Shown one piece after another: positions 49,071-57,761 of a stretch of 64,000 nucleotides of DNA. The DNA comes from Streptomyces dengpaensis. Lineage in GTDB: Bacteria; Actinomycetota; Actinomycetes; Streptomycetales; Streptomycetaceae. The position numbers and the translations under genes were made by a program. Each line of letters opens with the position of its first letter. Position 1 is the stretch's first letter. Where the stretch lies: the NCBI RefSeq assembly GCF_002946835.1, contig NZ_CP026652.1, forward strand, positions 5,270,001 to 5,334,000. The letters run 5' to 3'. The notes below the pieces were generated by a model. The model searched no databases and was not told where the DNA came from. It saw only the letters and a program-made list of their open reading frames with translations.

Positions 49071-51236
49071 TCAGCTCCTTACGAGGGGGGACGCGGCGGG
49101 AGCGGGGTTGCGCTCGGCGAGCGGCATCACGGGCGGGACGGCCTCGGGCGGCTCGCCCAGGAGCACTCTGCGGACGACCCGTTCGGCGGCCCTTCCGTCG
49201 TCGAACTCGCAGAAACGCTCGCGGAAATGGGACCGCAGGGCCCGTGCGGCCGGGTCCCTGTACAGGCCCTTGCGGAAGACCCGCGCCAGCTCCCGCGGGG
49301 TGCGCGCCACCCGCCCCGGCGGCGTCTCCATCACGTCGAAGTAGACGCCCCGCGTCTCCCGATAGACCTCCCAGTCGTCGGCGTACACGACGATCGGGCG
49401 GTCGAGGTTGGCGTAGTCGAACATGATCGACGAGTAGTCCGTGATCAGCGCGTCGGCGGCCAGACAGACGTCCTCCGAGGAGCGGTGCCCGGTCACGTCG
49501 ATGATCCGGCCACTGCTTCGTCCCCGGCCCTCGTCATAGAAGTAGTGGGCGCGCAGCAGGACCACGAAGTCCTCGCCGATCTCCTCGCAGAAGGCTTCCA
49601 GGTCGAGCCGGGCCTCGAAGCCGGTGCTGTAGTCGCGGTGCGTGGGCGCGTACAGCAGCGCCGTCCTGCCCTCCGGGACGCCGAGCTCCTGGCGTACGCG
49701 GGCCACGTCCTCGGCGGTCGCCGTGTAGTAGACGTCGTTGCGCGGATAGCCGTACTCCAGGGCCTCGTACGAACCCGGGAAGGCCCGCTCCCACATCTGG
49801 GTGGAATGCCGGTTGGAGGAGAGGTTGTAGTCCCAGCGGTCCACGCGGGTCAGCAGCTTGCTGAAGCTGCCGGTCGCGGCGGCGACCACCGGGTACGTCG
49901 ACTGGTCGACGCCCATCTTCTTCAGCGGGGTGCCGTGCTGTGTCTGTACGTGCACACTGCCGGAGCGTTTGACGACGCCGTCCGCGAAGTTGGCGTTGTT
50001 GATCAGGTACTTGGCGCGGGCCAGCACCTGCCAGGAGCGGTGGCTGCCGATCACGGCGTAGTCGATGCCCTTGGGCAGCGCGTCCACCGCCTCGGGCTCG
50101 ACCAGGAACACCGAGCGGATGTGCGGGGCGAGCTCGCGGGACTTGGCGTGGATCGCGGCCGGGTTGCAGGCGTAGCCGCGGCCCCAGTAGGCGCAGTACA
50201 CGGCGAGGTTCTCGTCGAGGGGGCGGCGCAGGTGCGTCGCGTAGAGCACGCGGGTGCGCAGCCCGCGAGGGCGCGGCACTCCCTGTACCGCCTTCGCCGC
50301 CGCCCGGTTGGCGCGGCGCAGCGCCTGGAACGCGCTGTAGGCACCGGCCGCGAGCAGCCGGTGCTGCACGCCGAGGCTGCCGGAGGGCGCCGTGAACCCG
50401 GCCGGGCGGTGCCGCCGGTAGAGCGTGCCTGCGCGGCGGAAGAAGGCCCGGCGGCGGCGCGCGGGCACTCGGGCCGGATGGGCCGCCGTCTTCAGCACGA
50501 GGGCGAAGAGCCGCTCGAACAGCGCCTCCGACGTGGCGGCGGACACCTCTTGTCCGGAAGCACGGGTGAGCACCAGCTCGACCTGGTCGAGGACGTCGAA
50601 GTGGTGCTCGCCCGGCGTGTTGAGGCGGCTGCCCTGGCGGCGTAGACGATGGCGTACGCAGACCGAGCGCAGGACCGCCGCCCGGGCGCCCGCGAGGGTG
50701 AGCAGGCCACCCCAGCCCACGTCCGTGAAGTGCCCGTCGGGGAAGGTGAGGTGGTGCTCGGTGAGGAAGGCGCGACGGTAGGCCGCGCTCCACGCGGGGA
50801 TCTCCACGCCGACGACCCCGGGGTCCTTGTCGAGCGGAGGCACGCTCGACTCGCCCTCCCACCAGTGCACCCGCTCGTGCTGGAAAGAGAGGACGTCCAC
50901 CTCGGCGCGTTCGCGGAGCCCGGCGTCCAGGACCCCCAGCGCGCCCGGCACCAGGACGTCGTCGCCGTCGAGGAAGAGCAGATACGTGCCGGTCGCCGCC
51001 TTCATTCCGGCGTTGCGTGCCGCGCTCAGCCCGCCCGACGGCGGCGAGTGGACCGGCGCGACCCGGCAGTCCCGCACGGCGTACGCAGCGGCGACCGTCC
51101 CGGCCGGGGAGTCCGGCGCGTCACAGACCGGGATCAGCTCGACGTCGCCGAAGGTCTGGGTGAGCACCGAGTCCAGCGCCTGGGCCAGACGCCCGGCGAC
51201 TCCATGGGTGGGCACGATGACACTGAAGCGGGGCAT
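49071..51236 (-). CDS. GT2 plus TagF-like polyol-phosphate transferase (paralogue B)
   Basis: A 721-residue fusion from ATG at 51236, with GAGAAAGAG upstream. GT2 motifs: PRFSVIVPTHGVAGRL, and FLDGDDVLV in place of the DSDD of its relatives. TagF motifs: TQHGTPLKKMG, YAPTHRDYSTG and TDYSSIMFDYANLDRP. It shares the ending FCEFDDGRAAERVVR with its neighbours. The DSDD to DGDD change sits in the metal-binding loop, and a different sugar donor is possible. Confidence 0.9.
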   Translation of the reverse strand: MPRFSVIVPTHGVAGRLAQALDSVLTQTFGDVELIPVCDAPDSPAGTVAAAYAVRDCRVAPVHSPPSGGLSAARNAGMKAATGTYLLFLDGDDVLVPGALGVLDAGLRERAEVDVLSFQHERVHWWEGESSVPPLDKDPGVVGVEIPAWSAAYRRAFLTEHHLTFPDGHFTDVGWGGLLTLAGARAAVLRSVCVRHRLRRQGSRLNTPGEHHFDVLDQVELVLTRASGQEVSAATSEALFERLFALVLKTAAHPARVPARRRRAFFRRAGTLYRRHRPAGFTAPSGSLGVQHRLLAAGAYSAFQALRRANRAAAKAVQGVPRPRGLRTRVLYATHLRRPLDENLAVYCAYWGRGYACNPAAIHAKSRELAPHIRSVFLVEPEAVDALPKGIDYAVIGSHRSWQVLARAKYLINNANFADGVVKRSGSVHVQTQHGTPLKKMGVDQSTYPVVAAATGSFSKLLTRVDRWDYNLSSNRHSTQMWERAFPGSYEALEYGYPRNDVYYTATAEDVARVRQELGVPEGRTALLYAPTHRDYSTGFEARLDLEAFCEEIGEDFVVLLRAHYFYDEGRGRSSGRIIDVTGHRSSEDVCLAADALITDYSSIMFDYANLDRPIVVYADDWEVYRETRGVYFDVMETPPGRVARTPRELARVFRKGLYRDPAARALRSHFRERFCEFDDGRAAERVVRRVLLGEPPEAVPPVMPLAERNPAPAASPLVRS

Positions 51237-51405
51237 TCTGCTCTTTCTCTCAAGGTCTCGAGGAGCGTTCTCTTGTGGTCTCAAGGAACGTGGTCTCAAG
51301 GAACACTGAGCGGCGGGTTCATCGCCCGGGCCGTCCGGTGGGCCGCCAGGTGGTGGGCCGGGTGGGCGTGGGACGTGACGGACTGGAGGGCACGCGGACT
51401 CCGGT

Positions 51406-53676
51406 TCAGAGGGTTTCGGTGACGGGGCCGCCGGGCGGTGGCACGGTGGTGAGGGGAGCGACCGGTCGGGCGGCCGCGGCCGACGGGACCGGCTGCCGCT
51501 CGGCGAGCGGGATGAACGGCGGCAGGCCGGCCGTCTCCCCGAGCACGACACGGCGTACCACGCGCTTGGCGGCGCGGCCGTCGTCGTACGGGCAGAAGCG
51601 CTCGCGGAACGCGGCCCGCAGCTGCGTGGAGCGCGAGCCGCGCCAGTGCTCCGTCGCGAAGATGTCGATCAGCTCGTCCTCGCTGCGCGCCACCGCCCCC
51701 GGCGGGAAGGCCCGCAGGTCGAAGTAGGTGCCGCGGGCCGCCTCGTACGCCTCCCAGTCGTCCGCGTGGATGACGATCGGGCGGTCGAGGCCCGCGTAGT
51801 CGAACATCAGGGACGAGTAGTCGGTGATCAGCGCGTCCGAGGCGAGGCACAGCGACTCGATGCTCGGATGGCCGGACACGTCGATCAGCCGGCCAGACGA
51901 TGAGGCCGCGGCGCCCGTGAGCGGGGTCTCGTACGCGTGGTGGGCGCGGGCCAGCACGACGAAACGCGGGCCGAGGTGGCGCAGGACGCGGTCCAGGTCG
52001 AGGGTGGGGCGCTGGGTGCGGCGGTAGTCGCGGTACGTCGGCGCGTACAGGACGGCGACCGTGCCCTCGGGGATGCCGAGCGACTGGCGCAGCCGGGTCA
52101 CATCCGCCGAAGTCGCCCGCTGGAACACGTCGTTGCGGGGGAGGCCGTACTCCAGGGTCGTGTACGAGGACGGGAAGACGCGCTCCCAGACCAGGGTGGA
52201 GTGGCGGTTGGCGGACAGGACGTAGTCCCACTTGTCGACGCTGCGCAGCAGCTCCGCGAAGTCGGTGTCGCGCGCGGCCGCCGGTCGGTCCTGGAGGTCG
52301 AGGCCCATGCGCTTGAGCGGGGTCCCGTGCTGCGTCTGGATCATGATCTGGCCGGGGCGCTTGATCAGGCGCCGGTCGAAATTGACGTTGTTGACGAGGT
52401 ATTTGGAGCGGGCGAGCGCCGTCCAGTACGCCGCCGTACCGGGCCGCAGCCGGCGCGTGGCCGGCGGGACCGTGTGGTGGTGCTCGGGGTGAGCGATCCA
52501 CGCGGTGCGGATGTGCGGCGCGAAGCTGCGGAACGCGGACTCCAGGGCGCCCGGGTTGCAGCCGTGGCCGCGCCCCCAGTAGCTGGAGAAGACGGCACGG
52601 TCGGCGCGCAGCGGGAGGCGGAGCTGGAGGCGGTAGTGGAGTTGCAGCATCGCGCCGCGCGCCGTGCGGAGCAGGGACCTGGTGAGCTTCAGGGCCCGTC
52701 CTTCGAGGTGTGACGCCAGGGACAGCAGGCGGTACGTGCGGTGCACGCCCAGCCGGACCAGCGCGTGCCGCACGCGGGTGCGGAAGGGGACGGGGGCACC
52801 CGGCGTGCGGTAACGGCGGTAGTGGGCACGGGCCTTGCGCAGGAACGCGGCCCGCGAACCGCGCGGCAGCCGGCCGCGCCTGACGAACACCGTCGAGAAA
52901 TGGTCGGCCATGCGGCGGAACAGGACCGGCCGCCAGTGGGCCAGCTCCGGGTGCCCGTCGATGTACGCGAAGACACGGTCGTACTGCTCGAAGATGTCGA
53001 AGTGCTTGCGGCTGCTGGTGCCGAGGATGCTGCCGTGGCGGCGCTGGCGGTAGTGGACGCAGACCCGGTCGAGGGTGGCGATCGTCTCCGCGGACATCAG
53101 CACCGGATACGTCCAGGGCGTGTCCTCGTAGTAGCCGGGCGGGAAGGCGAAGCCCTCGCGTTCGATGAACTCCCGGCGGTACGCCTTGTTCCACACGACC
53201 ATCAGGACCTTGAGCAGCCCCGGCCGGTCGTCGAGGCGGAACGGCGCCGGTCCCTCCTCCGTCAGCTGTGCCGCGAACTGGTTGCGGACCGCCTCGCCCG
53301 ACCAGTACGTGCGCGCGTAGTCGTAGACCAGGACGTCCGGTTCGGAGGTCTCCTTCAGCCGGTCGGCGATGGCGCGCAGCGCGTCCGGGGTGAGGGTGTC
53401 GTCGCTGTCCAGGAAGATCAGGTAGTCGCCGGTGGCGTGTTCGAGACCCGCGTTGCGTGCATGGCCCAGGCCCACGTTCTGCGGCAGGTGGACGGCGCGG
53501 ACGCGGGTGTCGCGGGCGGCGAACTCGTCGATGATCGCGCCGCTCGCGTCGGGCGAGCAGTCGTCGACGGCGATCAGTTCGAGGTCCGGACAGGACTGTC
53601 CCAGAACGGATTCCAGGCACGCGTGCAGATACGCCTGAACCTTGTACGCGGGGACGATGACACTGAACCTGGGCAC
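51406..53676 (-). CDS. GT2 plus TagF-like polyol-phosphate transferase (paralogue C)
   Basis: A 756-residue fusion, GTG at 53676; the ribosome site is poor. GT2: PRFSVIVPAYKVQAYL, LIAVDDCSPDASG, FLDSDDTLTPDALRAIADRL. TagF: TQHGTPLKRMGLDL, YAPTYRDYRRT, TDYSSLMFDYAGLDRP. The GT2 part is most like paralogue A (same DDTLTPxALRAIADRL). The intergenic 169 bases before paralogue B hold no obvious terminator. A weaker start may make it less abundant than the other two. Confidence 0.9.
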   Translation of the reverse strand: MPRFSVIVPAYKVQAYLHACLESVLGQSCPDLELIAVDDCSPDASGAIIDEFAARDTRVRAVHLPQNVGLGHARNAGLEHATGDYLIFLDSDDTLTPDALRAIADRLKETSEPDVLVYDYARTYWSGEAVRNQFAAQLTEEGPAPFRLDDRPGLLKVLMVVWNKAYRREFIEREGFAFPPGYYEDTPWTYPVLMSAETIATLDRVCVHYRQRRHGSILGTSSRKHFDIFEQYDRVFAYIDGHPELAHWRPVLFRRMADHFSTVFVRRGRLPRGSRAAFLRKARAHYRRYRTPGAPVPFRTRVRHALVRLGVHRTYRLLSLASHLEGRALKLTRSLLRTARGAMLQLHYRLQLRLPLRADRAVFSSYWGRGHGCNPGALESAFRSFAPHIRTAWIAHPEHHHTVPPATRRLRPGTAAYWTALARSKYLVNNVNFDRRLIKRPGQIMIQTQHGTPLKRMGLDLQDRPAAARDTDFAELLRSVDKWDYVLSANRHSTLVWERVFPSSYTTLEYGLPRNDVFQRATSADVTRLRQSLGIPEGTVAVLYAPTYRDYRRTQRPTLDLDRVLRHLGPRFVVLARAHHAYETPLTGAAASSSGRLIDVSGHPSIESLCLASDALITDYSSLMFDYAGLDRPIVIHADDWEAYEAARGTYFDLRAFPPGAVARSEDELIDIFATEHWRGSRSTQLRAAFRERFCPYDDGRAAKRVVRRVVLGETAGLPPFIPLAERQPVPSAAAARPVAPLTTVPPPGGPVTETL

Positions 53677-53850
53677 GGCACATCCATGGGTCGGCGCGGA
53701 ATACCTGCCCGGGAACGGCCGAAGGGGTGATGGGGTTACGCCAGTTGTGGCATACGGGGGATGTGCGGTGAACGGGGAGGGTCTGGGCGGTGACGGCGCG
53801 GAGGGGCGGGCCAGTGTCGGCGCGGAGGTGCGGTCCGGTTTCAGCACGAA

Positions 53851-53876
53851 GGGGCGGGCCGTGGTCGGCCCGCCCC
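53851..53876 (-). terminator. Hairpin after the sugar permease gene
   Basis: GGGGCGGGCC (53851-53860) pairs with GGCCCGCCCC (53867-53876) around a six-base loop, 22 bases beyond the stop of the permease gene. It separates this ABC operon from the TagF-like genes. Confidence 0.7.
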
Positions 53877-53897
53877 TCAAGTGCCTGTGATCAGGGG

Positions 53898-54797
53898 CTA
53901 CTTCACCGCGCCGGCCATCACGCCGGACACGAACTGCCGCTGGAACGCGAAGAACACGGCCAGCGGGATCACCATCGAGATGAAGGCGCCGGGCGCCAGC
54001 ACGTCGATGTTGTTGCCGAACTGACGTACCTGCGTCTGCAGGGCCACCGTGATCGGCTGGCTGCCCGAGTCGGAGAACACCAGCGCGACCAGCATGTCGT
54101 TCCACACCCACAGGAACTGGAAGATCCCGAGCGAGGCGATCGCGGGACCGCCGAGCGGCATCACGACCCGTACGAACAGGCGCAGTTCACCCGCGCCGTC
54201 CAGACGGGCCGCCTCCAGGAGTTCACGGGGGATCTCCGCGAAGAAGTTCCGCAGCAGGAACACCGCGAAGGGCAGGCCGAAGCCCACGTGGAAGAGGACC
54301 ACGCCGATGATCGAGCCGAAGATCCCGATGCTGCCGAAGAGTTCGGCGATCGGGATCAGCGCGACCTGCACGGGGACGACGAGCAGGCCGACCACGCCGA
54401 GGAACCACCAGTCGCGGCCCGGGAACTCCATCCAGGCGAAGGCGTACCCCGCGAGCGAGCCGATGACGACGACGAGAACGGTCGCCGGGACGGTGATCAG
54501 CATCGTGTTCACCAGCGAGTCGGTGATGTCGCCGTTCTCCAGGAGCCTTTGATAGCTGTCCACGGTGAGCTGCGCGGGCTCGGTGAAGACCTTCCACCAG
54601 CCGCTCGCGCTCATGTCCTCCGGCTTGCGCAGCGAGGACAGCAGCAGCCCGATCGTCGGCACCAGCCAGAACAGTCCGACGAGGAGCAGGAAGACGCGTA
54701 CGATCCCGCCGCTGACGCCGCTCGCGAGCCGGGACCCGAGTGAGACCTTGGCGGTGGCGGGCGCCGGTTTCGTGAGACGGCCTGTGTGCGTGCTCAT
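53898..54797 (-). CDS. Sugar ABC importer permease (MalG-like)
   Basis: A 299-residue protein, ATG at 54797 in an ATGA overlap. Six TMs and the conserved EAA loop ELLEAARLDGAGELRLFVRVVMPLGGP identify a CUT1-type permease. FFAEIPRE precedes the loop. The ATGA coupling with the other permease fits equal synthesis of the pair. The ATPase is missing and is probably a shared host protein such as MsiK. Confidence 0.93.
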   Translation of the reverse strand: MSTHTGRLTKPAPATAKVSLGSRLASGVSGGIVRVFLLLVGLFWLVPTIGLLLSSLRKPEDMSASGWWKVFTEPAQLTVDSYQRLLENGDITDSLVNTMLITVPATVLVVVIGSLAGYAFAWMEFPGRDWWFLGVVGLLVVPVQVALIPIAELFGSIGIFGSIIGVVLFHVGFGLPFAVFLLRNFFAEIPRELLEAARLDGAGELRLFVRVVMPLGGPAIASLGIFQFLWVWNDMLVALVFSDSGSQPITVALQTQVRQFGNNIDVLAPGAFISMVIPLAVFFAFQRQFVSGVMAGAVK

Positions 54798-56134
54798 CGC
54801 CGCACCTCCCGCCTGAGCCTGCGGATGTTGAACAGCATCACCGGGATCACGAGCAGCAGCAGGAACACCGCGATGGCGCTCGCGATGCCCGGCTGGTCCT
54901 CGGCGAAGCCCTTGCGGTACAGCTCCAGGGCGAGCACGTTGGCGTCGTCCTGGGACGAGCCCGGCGCGATGATGAAGACCAGGTCGAAGACCTTCAGAAC
55001 GTTGATCATCAGGGTCACGGTGACGACCGCGAGCACGGGCGCGAGCAGCGGCACGGTGACCCTTCTGAAGACCTGCCACTCGTTCGCGCCGTCGACCCGG
55101 GCGGCCTCGAGGAGCTCGCGCGGCACACCTGCCAGACCCGCCGCGATCAGCACCATCGCGAAGCCCGCCCACATCCAGATGTACGAGCCGATGATGGCCG
55201 GGGTGACCAGGGACGGGCCGAGCCAGTCGACGCCGTTGTACGGCTCGCGGAAATTGCCTGCCGGAAGCCGCAGTTGGGCGCCGTCGGCCTTGTCCGAGAG
55301 CGTGAACGTGCCGTCGTCGCGGACCTTCGTCGAGTCCACCACCTTGCCGTCCTTGACGGCCTCGACCCTCATGCCCGCGTACCCGAGCTCAGCCGCGTCC
55401 ACCTGGCCGAGCTTCCCGACGCCCTTGCCGCGCGTGAAGTCCTGCCAGGCGGTGCCGGTGACCTTGCCGGGCTCGGCCGTCGCCTGTACGGCCTTCTTGG
55501 CCCTGTCGGGCATCTGGTCGGGGGCGACGCCGACGAGGGGGAGCGTGACGGACTGCCCGACGCGGACGGGCTGTTGGGTGATGAAGCCGTCGCGGTCGGG
55601 CTGGAGGGGTGACTGCCGTCCCGGGTGGGCGTTCGGGAACGCCGACGACTCGGCGAACGTGTCGTGCACACCCACCCACACCGCGTTCGCGACACCCTTC
55701 TCCGGATCCTGGTCGTACACCAGCCGGAAGATGATGCCCGCGGCGAGCATCGAGATCGCCATCGGCATGAAGACGACCAGCTTGAACGCCGTGCCCCAGC
55801 GCACCCGTTCGGTGAGCACCGCGAAGATCAGACCGAGCGCGGTCGCGACGGTCGGCGCGAACACCACCCAGATGATGTTGTTCTTGAGGGCGGTGCGGAT
55901 GCCGTCGTCCGTGAACAGGGCCTCGTAGTTGTCGATTCCGGCGAAACCGTCGCCGGACTGGTCGTAGAAGCTGCGGAAGACCGAGTACCCGATCGGGTAG
56001 ACCACGAGCGCGCCGAGCAGCACCACGGCGGGCAGCAGGAAGAGCGCTGCCACGGTCCTGCGGGTGCCGGTCACGCTCTTGCGCGTACGAGCCGGAGGCA
56101 CCGGTGCGGTGCCTCCGGCCGTTGCCGACGTCAT
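54794..56134 (-). CDS. Sugar ABC importer permease (MalF-like) with inserted extracellular domain
   Basis: A 446-residue permease. The TM regions and EAA loop (GVPRELLEAARVDGANEWQVFRRVTVPLL) are standard, but about 150 residues are inserted between TM3 and TM4 (near residues 155-305). The insert holds a beta-rich segment (GYAGMRVEAVKDGKVVDSTK, then DDGTFTLSDKADG..LRLPAGNF) like a carboxypeptidase-regulatory/Ig-like domain. It may contact the binding protein, as the MalF P2 loop does in E. coli. Confidence 0.9.
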   Translation of the reverse strand: MTSATAGGTAPVPPARTRKSVTGTRRTVAALFLLPAVVLLGALVVYPIGYSVFRSFYDQSGDGFAGIDNYEALFTDDGIRTALKNNIIWVVFAPTVATALGLIFAVLTERVRWGTAFKLVVFMPMAISMLAAGIIFRLVYDQDPEKGVANAVWVGVHDTFAESSAFPNAHPGRQSPLQPDRDGFITQQPVRVGQSVTLPLVGVAPDQMPDRAKKAVQATAEPGKVTGTAWQDFTRGKGVGKLGQVDAAELGYAGMRVEAVKDGKVVDSTKVRDDGTFTLSDKADGAQLRLPAGNFREPYNGVDWLGPSLVTPAIIGSYIWMWAGFAMVLIAAGLAGVPRELLEAARVDGANEWQVFRRVTVPLLAPVLAVVTVTLMINVLKVFDLVFIIAPGSSQDDANVLALELYRKGFAEDQPGIASAIAVFLLLLVIPVMLFNIRRLRREVRR

Positions 56135-56141
56135 CGCCGTA

Positions 56142-57500
56142 TCAGCCCTTGTACGCCGCGGCCGCGTCGGCCTCCAGCTTGGCCTGCGTCCCCGCCACGT
56201 CCTTCGGGTTCTTCAGGAAGTCCTGCAGGGCCTTCCACTCGCCCTTGCCGGGCGTACCGCCGAAGGCCTGCGGGGCCTGGTCGGACATGTCGAAGCGGAA
56301 GTCGTCGCCCGCGGCGATCAGAGCCTTGGCCATGGACTGCTGGACGGCGTTCGGATACGCGGAGTTGGCCACGTTCTTGTTGGGGGAGAGGAAACCGCCC
56401 TGCTCGGCCCAGATCGTCGCCGCGTCGGGCGAGGCGAGGAAGGTGAGCAGCGCCTGACCGGCCTTGGACTCCTTCAGGAGTACGGCCGCGTCGCCGCCGC
56501 TGACGACGGGCGCCTCGTCGCCCACCGCCGGGAACGGGAACACCTTCGCGTCCGTGCCGATCTTCGCCTTCGTCTCGGCGATGTTGATGCCCACGAAATC
56601 GCCCTCGAAGACCATGCCCGCCTTCGGCTGGTCGCCGCCGGTGAACGTCTGCGTCACCGACGCCGGGAACTCCGTCTGCAGCGCGCCGTCCGCGAGGTAG
56701 TCCTTGTTGCCCCACAGCTCGGCGAGCGTGGTCAAGGCGTCCTTCACGGACGGGTCCGTCCACTTGATCTCGTGCTGGGCGAGCTGGTCGTACTTCTCCG
56801 GCCCCGCCTGGGAGAGGTAGATGTTCTCGAACCAGTCGGTGAGGGTCCAGCCGTCCGCGCCGCCGACGGAGACGGGGGTGACGCCGGAGTCGTAGACGGT
56901 CTGGGCGGTGGTGAGGAAGTCCTTCCAGGTCTTGGGTTCCTGGGCGCCCGCGTTCTCGAAGACCTGAGTGTTGTACCAGACCAGCGACTTGTTGGCGGCC
57001 TTGAAGTAGACGCCGTACTGCTGGCCGTCGACCTTGCCGAGGTCCTGCCAGCCCTGCGCGTAGTTCTTGGCGAGCTGGGCCTGGGCGTCGGCGCCCACGG
57101 GCTTGGCCCACTTCTTGTCGACGGCTTGCTTGATGGCGCCGACCTGCGGAAGCATCGCGACGTCCGGCGGCGCACCGCCCGCGATCTTCGAACCGAGGAA
57201 GTTGATGATCGGGTCCTGCGCGGGTACGAAGGTGACCTTCGCGCCGGTGCGCTTCTCGAACTCCGCGAGCACCTTCTTGAAGTTGGCCTGCTCCGGGCCG
57301 GTCCATACGGCGGCGACTTCCAGAGTGGCGCCGTCGAGCTTGGGGAGGGTGACGCTCGCGCCGCCACTGCCCGTGCTTTCCTTGCCGCTACCGCTGCTCT
57401 TGTCCTTGTCGTCGCCGCCGCACGCGGTGAGAGTGAGTGCGCCCGCGATGATTGCGGCTGCGGCTTGTGTGGCCCTGCGTACCCGAAGATTGCTGCGCAT
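56142..57500 (-). CDS. Sugar-binding lipoprotein of the ABC importer
   Basis: About 452 residues from ATG at 57500 (57518 is an in-frame alternative). A lipoprotein signal with LTAC at its end is followed by a Ser/Gly/Lys linker. The mature protein has the family features GAKVTFVPAQDPIINFLGSK, GAPPDVAMLPQVG, KTWKDFLTTAQTVYDSGVTPVSVGG and LLTFLASPDAATIWAEQGGFLSPN. It captures an oligosaccharide, most likely glucoside-type. The permeases follow directly. A regulator is absent from the vicinity. Confidence 0.94.
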   Translation of the reverse strand: MRSNLRVRRATQAAAAIIAGALTLTACGGDDKDKSSGSGKESTGSGGASVTLPKLDGATLEVAAVWTGPEQANFKKVLAEFEKRTGAKVTFVPAQDPIINFLGSKIAGGAPPDVAMLPQVGAIKQAVDKKWAKPVGADAQAQLAKNYAQGWQDLGKVDGQQYGVYFKAANKSLVWYNTQVFENAGAQEPKTWKDFLTTAQTVYDSGVTPVSVGGADGWTLTDWFENIYLSQAGPEKYDQLAQHEIKWTDPSVKDALTTLAELWGNKDYLADGALQTEFPASVTQTFTGGDQPKAGMVFEGDFVGINIAETKAKIGTDAKVFPFPAVGDEAPVVSGGDAAVLLKESKAGQALLTFLASPDAATIWAEQGGFLSPNKNVANSAYPNAVQQSMAKALIAAGDDFRFDMSDQAPQAFGGTPGKGEWKALQDFLKNPKDVAGTQAKLEADAAAAYKG

Positions 57501-57631
57501 CACTGCCCCGTTCCTCATCGAACGACCGAGCGCTTCTCCTGGGCTCTGTGTCTACGCCGGGGTCTTGAGGTCGGCAAGACCGGCAACACTGTCAAGAGAG
57601 CGATCGTGACCGCGTCGTGACGTGAGGGGTG

Positions 57632-57699
57632 TCAGCCCGTCCGGCGTTTGAGGACGAGCGCGAAGCGCGATACGGGGGTCTGGGGGCGGAGCCCCCAGG
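57632..57699. repeat. Streptomyces-type intergenic repeat
   Basis: The words CCCGTCCGGCGTTTGAGGAC, AGCGCGAAGCGCG and then GGGGGTCTGGGGGCGG-AGCCCCC are those of a dispersed intergenic repeat I know from many Streptomyces chromosomes. The final part forms a hairpin, TGGGGGC-GGA-GCCCCCA (57681-57697). It lies between the binding protein gene and the FHA-ATPase gene. Function not established; it may end transcripts. Confidence 0.65.
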
Positions 57700-57761
57700 T
57701 ACGGGACGGGCAGGGGCGGAGGGGGCGAACACAACCCAGGCAAGCCCCCACCCACCCGCGG

